From: SHZL01 sp963784425
Lineage (GTDB): Bacteria > Pseudomonadota > Gammaproteobacteria > Xanthomonadales > SZUA-36
Length of the DNA stretch: 64,000 bases
Assembly: GCA_963784425.1 (NCBI GenBank)
Contig: CAWARM010000010.1
Span: forward strand, 1 to 64,000
Direction of reading: 5' to 3'
This document shows, in pieces, positions 1 to 7,593 of the stretch. The position numbers and the translations under genes are program-made. Under the pieces are notes generated by a model. The model was not told the origin of the DNA. It searched no databases and saw only the letters and a program-made list of their open reading frames with translations. Position 1 is the stretch's first letter. Every line of letters starts with the position of its first letter.

Positions 1-1082
1 CAATTGCACTGGCCGCTTTCATCGCCTGCGTAGCCGCAAGGGCAGGGGTTCATTGCAGCAGCGAGCTGAAAGCGGGCCGGGAAGGTGTCGCAGCGCAACG
101 CGCGGCTGATCGCGATCCGCCCCGATTCCATGGGTTCGCGCAACACTTCCAGCACGTGCCGGTTGAATTCCGGCAATTCATCGAGAAACAGCACGCCATT
201 GTGTGCCAGGGAAATTTCTCCCGGGCGGGGGTGCGAACCACCGCCGACCAGGGCGATTGCACTGGCAGTGTGGTGCGGTGCGCGAAACGGACGAACGTGC
301 CAGTGGTGCAGGTCCAGCCCGACCCGGCTGACCGATGCGATGGCCGCGACTTCCAGCGCTTCAGCATCGCTCATCGGCGGCAGGATGCTGGGCAAGCGCG
401 AAGCTAGCATGGTCTTGCCGGTGCCCGGGCTGCCGCTGAACAGGATGTTGTGCCCCCCGGCAGCGGCCACCTCCAAAGCACGGCGGGCCCGGTGCTGGCC
501 GATGACATCCGCCAAATCCGCGAGCGCTGGCCCTGGTTTGGGGTCTGCAGGCATGACTTCAGCAAGAACAAGTTCGCCTTTCATCCACGCCACCACATCC
601 AGAAGGCAGGACGCCTGCAGGGTGTTTTTGCTTTTGGCCAGTGCTGCCTCGGTGGCATTGCCTGCGGGTACCAGCAGGCCGTGACCGGATAGGCCGGCCT
701 GGATGGCAAAGGGCAACACCCCGTGCACTGGCTTGAGTTCACCACTGAGTGATAGCTCGCCCACAAATTCGTAACCAGCAAGCAGGCGTGCGGGGGCCTG
801 CTTCGACGCCACCAGTATTCCCAGCGCGATGGGCAGGTCAAAGCGGCTGCCTTCCTTGGGCAGGTCGGCCGGGGCGAGTGAAATGGTGATGCGCCGCTGA
901 GGAAATTCAAAGCCGGCATTCAGCAGTGCAGCTTTCACCCGGTCACGGGATTCGCGCACCGCTGTTTCGGCGAGGCCAACTATGGTCATGGCAGGCAGGC
1001 CACCCCCAAGGTGAATCTCGACCATCACTTCCGGCGCTTCGACACCCACGCAAGCACGGCTGAAAACCTGTGCCAGGCTCAA
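1..1082 (-). CDS. comM: YifB/ComM-family Mg-chelatase-like AAA+ ATPase, C-terminus cut by window edge
   Basis: Member of the ComM (YifB) family, a hexameric AAA+ helicase that promotes branch migration during integration of transforming DNA in naturally competent bacteria. The N-terminal ChlI-like domain (about residues 1-170, starting MSLAQVFSRA) is followed by the Mg-chelatase AAA+ domain with Walker A GSPGTGKT near residue 215 and a Walker B-type segment ending in LDELPEF. About 360 of the usual roughly 500 residues are present. No ATG fits the family start; a TTG at 1082 does, and a strong AGGAGGT Shine-Dalgarno lies just upstream of it on the minus strand. A type IV pilus operon later in the window gives a transformation role some context, although comM also occurs in bacteria not known to be competent. 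Confidence 0.93.
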   Translation of the reverse strand, partial: MSLAQVFSRACVGVEAPEVMVEIHLGGGLPAMTIVGLAETAVRESRDRVKAALLNAGFEFPQRRITISLAPADLPKEGSRFDLPIALGILVASKQAPARLLAGYEFVGELSLSGELKPVHGVLPFAIQAGLSGHGLLVPAGNATEAALAKSKNTLQASCLLDVVAWMKGELVLAEVMPADPKPGPALADLADVIGQHRARRALEVAAAGGHNILFSGSPGTGKTMLASRLPSILPPMSDAEALEVAAIASVSRVGLDLHHWHVRPFRAPHHTASAIALVGGGSHPRPGEISLAHNGVLFLDELPEFNRHVLEVLREPMESGRIAISRALRCDTFPARFQLAAAMNPCPCGYAGDESGQCN

Positions 1083-1238
1083 TGGGGACCTCCTTTGCCT
1101 GTGGCCGGGCAGGCCACTCAGAAGGAAGATTCTCCGCCCATACCGGCGAAAGATAATCAGGAAATGCCGTTAGCATTCGTAGGAAAATGGAGTGGTACAG
1201 GCCGGTGTCCGGAGCGAACCGGCGCGATGCTACGTAAT

Positions 1239-1267
1239 GAGCTCTGAATAAATCAGGGTTTCCTTAC
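1239..1267. repeat. Interspersed palindromic repeat, copy 1
   Basis: A roughly 29-bp imperfect palindrome (plus strand begins GAGCTCTGAATAAATC and ends GTTTCCTTAC). Related copies lie at 42799-42830 and 62302-62332. On the minus strand it begins at the TAA stop codon of ubiK, so it is transcribed as the 3-prime tail of that gene. It has no T-tract, so it is not a canonical intrinsic terminator. The rest of the 1083-1263 gap holds only a short GCCGGT/ACCGGC inverted repeat (1201-1206 and 1218-1223). Confidence 0.6.
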
Positions 1268-1503
1268 TCTTTTTCCAGTTTCGTCACTTGTTCCTGCAGG
1301 CGCTCCAGTTTTTCCCGCGTGCGCAGCAGCACGGCGGACTGGGCGTCGAATTCTTCGCGGGTTACGAAATTCATGCGTTCAAAAGCCCGCGTCAATACCA
1401 GCCGAAACTGCGCGTTCGCTTCATCCTTGAGCCGCGTAAAACCTGGAGGCAATGCATCGGCCAGCTTGCGGCTCAGTTCGTCGATCAATTTCAGGTCGAT
1501 CAT
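1264..1503 (-). CDS. ubiK: Ubiquinone biosynthesis accessory factor UbiK (YqiC)
   Basis: A 79-residue, charged, mostly helical protein beginning MIDLKLIDELSRKLADALPPG. This matches the YqiC/UbiK family, which helps the Ubi complex in aerobic ubiquinone biosynthesis by binding UbiJ and lipid. The C-terminal half (FDAQSAVLLRTREKLERLQEQ onward) has the heptad pattern of the family's coiled coil. An upstream in-frame start would add 19 residues without family character, so the ATG at 1503 is chosen. It lies between comM and the PII gene, an order common in Pseudomonas-like genomes, and is divergent from the PII gene with 107 bp between starts. Its stop codon is the first part of a palindromic repeat. 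Confidence 0.85.
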   Translation of the reverse strand: MIDLKLIDELSRKLADALPPGFTRLKDEANAQFRLVLTRAFERMNFVTREEFDAQSAVLLRTREKLERLQEQVTKLEKE

Positions 1504-1610
1504 GAGTGGTTCCTGCAGCCTGCTTACATCCCGCGTATGTCCAGCGGTTGCTTGTGGCAATATTATGCTCGCATTGAAGTCCCATGAGCTACCTTTGCCG
1601 AGACACGCTA

Positions 1611-1949
1611 ATGAAACTAATAATCGCCATCATTAAACCATTCAAGCTGGATGATGTTCGTGACGCCATTTCCGAAGCGGGCATCCAGGGCATGACCGTT
1701 TCCGAAGTGCGGGGTTTTGGACGCCAGAAGGGTCATACCGAGCTGTACCGCGGCGCCGAATACGTAGTGGATTTTCTACCCAAGCTGAAACTGGAAATCG
1801 CCGTGCCCGATGAGCGCGTGGATGCCGTGGTCGAGGCCATAGCCGACGCGGCAGCCTCGGGCCGCATCGGGGATGGCAAGATTTTTGTGCAGCCGCTGGA
1901 GCGCGCGGTGCGCATCAGGACAGGAGAAGAAGGCGATGAAGCCCTTTAG
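1611..1949 (+). CDS. glnB: Nitrogen regulatory protein P-II
   Basis: A 112-residue PII signal protein that senses 2-oxoglutarate, ATP/ADP and, through uridylylation, glutamine, and tunes glutamine synthetase and partner transporters or enzymes. The N-terminus MKLIIAIIKPFKLDDV, the T-loop with Tyr51 (RGAEYVVDF), and the B-loop/C-loop segments (GRIGDGKIF, RTGEEGDEAL) are all present. Asp54 resembles E. coli GlnB (GlnK has Asn54), but this does not settle the paralogue. The ATG at 1611 gives the exact family start; nine upstream in-frame residues are not family-like. In relatives the gene after a comM/ubiK-linked PII gene is usually amtB; here a dehydrogenase follows after 43 bp, so coupling to ammonium transport is absent locally. 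Confidence 0.93.
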   Translation: MKLIIAIIKPFKLDDVRDAISEAGIQGMTVSEVRGFGRQKGHTELYRGAEYVVDFLPKLKLEIAVPDERVDAVVEAIADAAASGRIGDGKIFVQPLERAVRIRTGEEGDEAL

Positions 1950-1992
1950 CCAGCTCCATGGCCAGCTCTTTAAATTGACGGGGAGTTAAAAA

Positions 1993-2877
1993 ATGACTGA
2001 CTTACGCACGGGCGTGATTGGGCTGGGAGCAATGGGTGCACCCATGGCCCGCCACCTTTCCGCCAAGGGTTTTCTGCAGGGTGTGTGGAACCGGACCGAA
2101 AGCAAGGCGGCGCAATTGGCAGCCGAGCTGGATACCTGGCATGCAGGCAGTCCGGCCGCACTGGCGCAGCAATGCGATGTTTTGCTGGTGTGCGTTTCGC
2201 GGGATCAGGATCTTGAATCCGTAGTGCAGCAGAGCTTGCCTGGATTGCGCACAGGCTCCGTAGTCATCGATACCTCCACGGTGAGCCCATCGACCACCGT
2301 GGCGCTTGCTGCCGCTCTGGCCGGCAAAGGAGTTCATTACGTAGATGCTCCCGTCTCCGGTGGAGTAGAAGGCGCCATTAACGGCCGCCTGGTCGCCATG
2401 GTAGGGGCCGAATTGACCACTTTCTCGCGAATCCAGCCAGTGATAGCGTCCTTTTCAGCCGCTGTCACTCACATGGGGCCCGTTGGCAGCGGACAGGCCA
2501 CCAAGGCGGTAAACCAGGTCATCGTGTGTGGCGTGGCCGAGGCGGTATGCGAAGCCCTGGCCCTGGGTGAGAAACTAAATCTGCCGCGCGAGCGTCTACT
2601 GGCGGTACTGAGCTCAGGCGCAGCGGACGGCTGGTTTTTGCGCCATCGTGGATTATCCATGATGGAGGGTCGTTTTGAGAAAGGTTTCAAGCTATCCCTT
2701 TTGCTCAAGGATCTGGAGATCGTGAAGGCTTTGGCACGGGAATTGGATATATCTATGCCAGTGGTTGAACACGCCGCACAGGATTACGCGGCATTGGTTG
2801 ATGCAGGCGAGGGCAGTAACGACATTTCAGGCTTGATCCGGCTGAAAAGATCGCTACAGGGCCAGGGCAAAAATTAG
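1993..2877 (+). CDS. NAD(P)-dependent beta-hydroxyacid dehydrogenase (HIBADH/GLYR family)
   Basis: A 294-residue member of the 3-hydroxyisobutyrate / tartronate-semialdehyde reductase superfamily, which oxidises beta-hydroxyacids or reduces small semialdehydes with NAD(P). Visible are the Rossmann motif GVIGLGAMGAPMA (residues 7-19), the substrate-binding DAPVSGG motif near residue 119, and the catalytic-lysine region GSGQATKAVNQ near residue 170, followed by the all-helical C-terminal domain. Length is normal. A GGGAG Shine-Dalgarno precedes the ATG. It probably shares a transcript with the PII gene upstream and the TPR gene 6 bp downstream. The substrate cannot be assigned: succinic semialdehyde/glyoxylate reductase, hydroxyisobutyrate dehydrogenase or an imine-reductase-like activity are all possible. 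Confidence 0.88.
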   Translation: MTDLRTGVIGLGAMGAPMARHLSAKGFLQGVWNRTESKAAQLAAELDTWHAGSPAALAQQCDVLLVCVSRDQDLESVVQQSLPGLRTGSVVIDTSTVSPSTTVALAAALAGKGVHYVDAPVSGGVEGAINGRLVAMVGAELTTFSRIQPVIASFSAAVTHMGPVGSGQATKAVNQVIVCGVAEAVCEALALGEKLNLPRERLLAVLSSGAADGWFLRHRGLSMMEGRFEKGFKLSLLLKDLEIVKALARELDISMPVVEHAAQDYAALVDAGEGSNDISGLIRLKRSLQGQGKN

Positions 2878-2883
2878 CAGCAC

Positions 2884-5067
2884 ATGACCGAAACGCACTC
2901 ATTCATATCAGGGACAATGACAGAACTCTCGCGGCGCAAGGTGCCGCGCACGGTGGGTGCCTATGCCGTGGGCGCATTCGCGTTGTTGCAACTTATGGAT
3001 GCTGCGGCCGCGCCATTACGCTTGCCGGACTGGTTGCCGACACTGATCGTCATTGCGCTGATTCTTGGGTTCCCGCTGGTATTCCTGCTGGCCTGGCAGT
3101 TCGACATCACCCCGCGAGGAATTCGTAAGGCGACTTCCAGCGGCGCCCTCACCCGGTCGCAGAACACCCTGCTGTTCAGTGTCAGCCTGTTGGCAATGTT
3201 CGGGCTGGGATACGTTTTCTACGAATATTATTCAGGCGTGTTCGAAGCGACCGGACCGGCTTCCGGGCAAGCCCGCCAGTTTGCCGCGCCAGCCAACTCC
3301 ATTGCCGTGTTGCCATTCACCGATCTGTCCGCTGCAGGCGACCAGGCTTATTTTTCTGATGGCGTGGCTGAGGAAATTCTCAACGTGTTGGCCCAGGTCG
3401 ATGGATTGCACGTGGTCGCCAGGACTTCCTCGTTTGCATTTCGCAACCCGACCGAAGACATTCGTGAAATTGGCCGGCTATTGAACGTGCAAACGGTGCT
3501 GGAAGGCAGCATACGCTCTGACGGGAAGCGGGTCCGGTTGACGGCACAACTCATTAATGTCCAGGACGGCTATCACATCTGGTCTCAAACCTATGACCGC
3601 AAACTGGATGACCTGTTTGCGATCCAGGAAGAGGTTGCCAGCAACATCGCGCAATCGCTAGTCAAGTCCTTCGCTGGCCTGAAACAGAAATCGCCACAGA
3701 CAGAAAACCTTGCTGCAGCCAACGCCTACCGCACGGGTCGGCTCCACTGGTGGCGCCGAACTCCGGCAGAGCTGCAAACGGCTCTGGGGTTTTTTGCCGA
3801 AGCACTGGAACACGACGCTGCTTTTGCTCCAGCGTATGCAGCCATGGCCGATACCTGGATGCTGCTGTCACTGTACGGCAACATCACCCCTTTGAAGGCA
3901 ACGGAAAAAGCCCAGCCCATGATTGACAAGGGGTTGGAACTCGACCCCGAATCGGCGGAAGCCTTTGCCGCGCTCGGCCTCGCGCGTTGGCAAATCGGTC
4001 AGTACGATGCCGCCGAATCCGCTTTGCGGCGAGCGGTGCAGTTGAACAAAGATTACATTCCAGCCCAGCTTTGGCTGGCCGGCGTGCTGGGTGAACAGGG
4101 ACGATACCTCGAAGAGAACAGCATCCTCGAACAGGCGATGGAGCTGGATCCCTTGAATGAACTCCTCGCGGTCAACTATGCGGAAAACCAGCGCATCAGG
4201 GGCAATGTTGCAGAATCCCGCCGGCGGCTCAAAAACCTCGTCGATTTGCGCCCGGACTCCACCACACTGCTGCGCGCGCTGGCCCAACAGGAATTGGAGC
4301 AAGGCCATTTGGTGGAAGGCTATAAGCTTGCTCAACGCTCATACTCACTGGAACCTGACGACCCGGTAGATTTGGCCGTGTTGGCGAAAACCTGGCTGCA
4401 GTTGGGGCAAATGGACAAAGCCGGGGAACTGCTGTCAGCGGGGCTGGAAAAATCCGGTCAGAATTTCAACCTGCTGCGAGTCTATTGGTTAAACCTGCTG
4501 CTCTCTGACCGTTTGGAGGAAGGTGAGCGTTTGGTGCGCGAAATGATGGAAGGTGCGGGCGACGAGCCGACGACAGCCCTGACGCACACCTTCAATTTGC
4601 AACTGGGCATGATTGCGCTGGCACGGCAAGACTACCCGGCCGCCGGCAAGTTTCTTGAAAATGCATTCGGCCCTGAGGGCGAGGGGGCTTTTGATGGTAC
4701 TGAAATCCTGGCCATCACTCTGGCCTCACTGGCTTCCGCCAAACTGGGCGATGAAGAGACTGCCGCCAGCCGACTTGCAATTGCCGAGCGAAAAATCACA
4801 CGTGCACGGCTAAATGGCGTCGCTGATGCCGAAATCTATTATACCGAGGCCGCATTACTTGCCATGCGTGAAAACAAGTCTGAAGCACTGCAGAAACTGC
4901 AACAAGCTTACGACCGGGGTTTTCGTGAGCTATGGTTGCTCAAGCTGGACTGGCGCATGGAAGGATTGCGCGACCAAGAACAATTCGTCGAATTGGAAGC
5001 GAGGATCGGGCAGGACATTGAACAGGCAACGGCGGAAATTCGTTCGTTAAGCATGGCTGCCCTTTGA
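2884..5067 (+). CDS. Membrane protein with TolB-like N-terminal domain and TPR repeats
   Basis: A 727-residue protein of a large gammaproteobacterial family: a short cytoplasmic start, two hydrophobic helices (about residues 25-75, ending AWQFDITPRGIRK), a third membrane helix near residue 105, then a TolB-like/FlgO-like domain (SIAVLPFTDLSA to about residue 255) and a long array of TPR helices to the C-terminus. Relatives are often fused to a winged-helix (CadC-like) or adenylate-cyclase domain; neither is present, so this copy has no obvious output domain and is more likely a scaffold. An alternative ATG at 2917 (MTELSRRKV) matches the family N-terminus better, but the 2884 start lies 6 bp after the upstream stop. 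Function unknown; a role in envelope protein interaction is inference. Confidence 0.85.
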   Translation: MTETHSFISGTMTELSRRKVPRTVGAYAVGAFALLQLMDAAAAPLRLPDWLPTLIVIALILGFPLVFLLAWQFDITPRGIRKATSSGALTRSQNTLLFSVSLLAMFGLGYVFYEYYSGVFEATGPASGQARQFAAPANSIAVLPFTDLSAAGDQAYFSDGVAEEILNVLAQVDGLHVVARTSSFAFRNPTEDIREIGRLLNVQTVLEGSIRSDGKRVRLTAQLINVQDGYHIWSQTYDRKLDDLFAIQEEVASNIAQSLVKSFAGLKQKSPQTENLAAANAYRTGRLHWWRRTPAELQTALGFFAEALEHDAAFAPAYAAMADTWMLLSLYGNITPLKATEKAQPMIDKGLELDPESAEAFAALGLARWQIGQYDAAESALRRAVQLNKDYIPAQLWLAGVLGEQGRYLEENSILEQAMELDPLNELLAVNYAENQRIRGNVAESRRRLKNLVDLRPDSTTLLRALAQQELEQGHLVEGYKLAQRSYSLEPDDPVDLAVLAKTWLQLGQMDKAGELLSAGLEKSGQNFNLLRVYWLNLLLSDRLEEGERLVREMMEGAGDEPTTALTHTFNLQLGMIALARQDYPAAGKFLENAFGPEGEGAFDGTEILAITLASLASAKLGDEETAASRLAIAERKITRARLNGVADAEIYYTEAALLAMRENKSEALQKLQQAYDRGFRELWLLKLDWRMEGLRDQEQFVELEARIGQDIEQATAEIRSLSMAAL

Positions 5068-5091
5068 TCAAGCGGGTTTTACCGTCCACCC

Positions 5092-7173
5092 TCACACTCC
5101 GGCAAAGCGAGTCGCAGATCCTATCCAGCGGCTGATCAGTTTTTCTGCGTGCTCCGGAGCGCCGGCAAGGATGCGTTCGGCAACCGGGGGAATCCGGTCC
5201 AGCAAGGCCTGGTCCCTGGCCAGGTCGGCTACGCGAAATTGCAGCATGCCGGTCTGTCGCGTGCCGAGCACTTCCCCAGGGCCGCGCAACTCGAGATCTT
5301 TCTCGGCAATCCTGAACCCGTCCGTGGTCTGGCGCATGATCCCCAGTCGCTCCCTGGCCAGTGGCCCGGCAGAGGGGTCGGCCAAGAGTACGCAGGAGGC
5401 CTGCTCCGTTCCACGCCCCACCCGGCCGCGTAGCTGGTGCAACTGTGCCAATCCCAACCGTTCCGCGTTTTCGATAATCATCAACGAAGCATTGGGGACA
5501 TCAACTCCTACCTCGATCACTGTGGTGGCAACCAGCAGATCAACCTGCCCGGCAGTGAAGGCCTCCATCACCTCCAGTTTTTCCGCCGGTTTCAGCCGTC
5601 CATGCACCAGGCCCACTCGCACACGGGCCAGGCTGTTGCGCAGTTCGCTGGCCACCTCTTCGGCTGCCTGTGCCTGGATAAGATCCGACTCCTCGATCAG
5701 GGTGCAAACCCAGTAGGCCTGGCGGCCCTCGGCGCAGGCAACTGCCACGCGCTCTATGACTTCACTGCGTCGCTCATTGGAGACGGTTACCGTGTTGATT
5801 GGCTTGCGCCCGGGCGGTAATTCATCGATTACCGAGGTTTCAAGTCCGGCGTAAGCGGTCATGGCGAGGGTGCGGGGAATAGGCGTTGCGGTCATGATCA
5901 GCTGATGTGCATGCAGGGTAGTGGTGCCCGCCTTGTCCAGCAAAGCCAGCCGTTGATGCACACCGAAACGATGCTGTTCATCCACGATGGCAAGGCCCAG
6001 CCGGCCAAAGCTGACACCTTCCTGCATCAGGGCATGGGTGCCGATGACCACGGGCGCACCCGAGTCAATAGCTGCAAGTGCAGCAGCGCGGGACTTGCCC
6101 TTGATCTTGCCGCTGAGCCACACCGGTTCTATGTCCAGCGGTTGCAGCCAGGTGCGGAAACTGCGCAGATGCTGCTCGGCCAGCAATTCAGTGGGCGCCA
6201 TGATGGCCGCCTGGTAGCCGTTGCTGATAGCGCGCAAAGCGGCCAGGGCTGCGACCACGGTTTTACCGGATCCAACATCACCCTGCAGCAATCTTTGCAT
6301 GGGATGGCTGTGTGCCAGGTCGCTGCGGATCTCGGCGATTACGCGCTGTTGGGCGGCTGTAAGCGTAAAGGGCAGAAGCTTGAGAAAACGCGATTCCAGT
6401 TCGCCCGCCTCGCGCAGCATTGGGGCTTCTTGCTGCCGTTGTCTGTGGTGCAACTGTTGCATGCTGAGGTTGTGGGCGAGCAGTTCCTCCAATGCCAGGC
6501 GTTGCTGGCAGGGGTGGCGGCGCTCGAGCAAGGCCGCAACATCGGCACCCAGGGGCGGCCGGTGGATGAACTGCACAGCGTCCGCCAGGGACGGCAGCTG
6601 GAGATTGAGCAACAGGTCTTGTGGCAGGAGTTCTTCCAACTGGAGCTTACCGGACCGCAGCAATTCCAGCGCCTGGTCGGTCAGCTTGATCCAGCTGTGC
6701 TGGCCCAGGCCCTCGCTCGACGGGTAAACGGGGGTTAAGCGGTCAGACACGGCCGGCACACTGTCACCGGCAATGCATTGGTAACTGGGATGAACCATCT
6801 CCAGCCCTTTGTAACCCCCTCTTACTTCGGCGTAACACCGCACCCGGGTGCCGCGCGAGAGTTGCTCGCGTTGGGCATTGCGAAAGTGAAAAAAGCGCAG
6901 GCTGAGCAGGCCGGTGCCATCGGCGATAACCACCATCAGCGTGGGGCGGCGCCCGCGCAGTATGGCGCTGTGCTCCACTGTGCCCTCCACCATTACCTGG
7001 GCGCCGGGGTACAGACTGCCGATGGGCAGGATGCGGGTGCGGTCCTCGTAGCGGAATGGCAGGTGGAAGAGCAGGTCGGAAACGGCACGGATGCCGAGTT
7101 GTTGCAGGCTATCCCGTATCCTGGGCCCGACACCACGCAGTTCGCCCAGGCCCGGAATATCCGTTTTGGCCAT
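5092..7173 (-). CDS. recG: ATP-dependent DNA helicase RecG
   Basis: A 693-residue RecG, the superfamily 2 branch-migration helicase that reverses stalled replication forks and processes Holliday junctions and R-loops. The wedge/OB domain occupies about residues 1-260. The helicase core has Walker A GDVGSGKT near residue 299, the DEQH box (IVDEQHRFGVHQ) near 398, motif TATPIPRTLAM, and the C-terminal QLRGRVGRG motif VI followed by the TRG region. Length is as expected. ATG start. It ends a minus-strand run yicC-gmk-rpoZ-spoT-ridA-recG (15 bp after ridA), the order known from Pseudomonas and relatives. The 3-prime end converges on the TPR gene with 24 bp between stops and no clear terminator. 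Confidence 0.97.
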   Translation of the reverse strand: MAKTDIPGLGELRGVGPRIRDSLQQLGIRAVSDLLFHLPFRYEDRTRILPIGSLYPGAQVMVEGTVEHSAILRGRRPTLMVVIADGTGLLSLRFFHFRNAQREQLSRGTRVRCYAEVRGGYKGLEMVHPSYQCIAGDSVPAVSDRLTPVYPSSEGLGQHSWIKLTDQALELLRSGKLQLEELLPQDLLLNLQLPSLADAVQFIHRPPLGADVAALLERRHPCQQRLALEELLAHNLSMQQLHHRQRQQEAPMLREAGELESRFLKLLPFTLTAAQQRVIAEIRSDLAHSHPMQRLLQGDVGSGKTVVAALAALRAISNGYQAAIMAPTELLAEQHLRSFRTWLQPLDIEPVWLSGKIKGKSRAAALAAIDSGAPVVIGTHALMQEGVSFGRLGLAIVDEQHRFGVHQRLALLDKAGTTTLHAHQLIMTATPIPRTLAMTAYAGLETSVIDELPPGRKPINTVTVSNERRSEVIERVAVACAEGRQAYWVCTLIEESDLIQAQAAEEVASELRNSLARVRVGLVHGRLKPAEKLEVMEAFTAGQVDLLVATTVIEVGVDVPNASLMIIENAERLGLAQLHQLRGRVGRGTEQASCVLLADPSAGPLARERLGIMRQTTDGFRIAEKDLELRGPGEVLGTRQTGMLQFRVADLARDQALLDRIPPVAERILAGAPEHAEKLISRWIGSATRFAGV

Positions 7174-7188
7174 GTTCCTTATGCTGCT

Positions 7189-7569
7189 TTACAAACCCAG
7201 GATGGCATCAATTTCTACCATCGCCCCGCGCGGCAGCGCTGCCACACCGACGGCTGCACGTGCCGGGTAGGGCTGGGAAAAATACTCTGCCATGACTGCG
7301 TTTACCTGTGGGAAATGCGTCATGTCGGTAAGGTAAACCGTTAGTTTGAGGATAGCGTCCAGGCTCGCTCCGGAAGCAATGCAAACCGCCCGAAGGTTGC
7401 GGAACACCTGGTGAACCTGTGCCTCAATGCCGCCCTCGACTATGGTCATGCTCTGTGGTTGCAGCGGAATCTGGCCGGACAGGTACACGGTGTCGCCGTG
7501 CCGGGTAGCTTGCGAGTATGTGCCGATAGCGGCAGGGGCTTCGGATGTGCTGATAATGGTTTTGCTCAT
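7189..7569 (-). CDS. ridA: RidA-family reactive intermediate/imine deaminase
   Basis: A 126-residue YjgF/YER057c/UK114 protein that hydrolyses reactive enamine/imine intermediates such as 2-aminoacrylate released by PLP enzymes. The family signature near the C-terminus (YPARAAVGVAALPRGAMVEI) contains the conserved arginine that holds the substrate carboxylate, and GTYSQA near the start is typical. Length is exact. It sits between spoT and recG, 24 bp after spoT, as in many gammaproteobacteria. A threonine dehydratase-like PLP enzyme elsewhere in the window (35.3-36.2 kb) is the kind of enzyme that makes RidA substrates. Confidence 0.94.
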   Translation of the reverse strand: MSKTIISTSEAPAAIGTYSQATRHGDTVYLSGQIPLQPQSMTIVEGGIEAQVHQVFRNLRAVCIASGASLDAILKLTVYLTDMTHFPQVNAVMAEYFSQPYPARAAVGVAALPRGAMVEIDAILGL

Positions 7570-7593
7570 GGGCTCTGTTTCCTGTTAGGCGCT

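Noticed and set aside
1550..1575. Possible sigma-54 promoter TGGCAATATTATGC upstream of the PII gene
   Set aside because: The GG and GC doublets are 9 bp apart instead of 10, and the flanks do not match.
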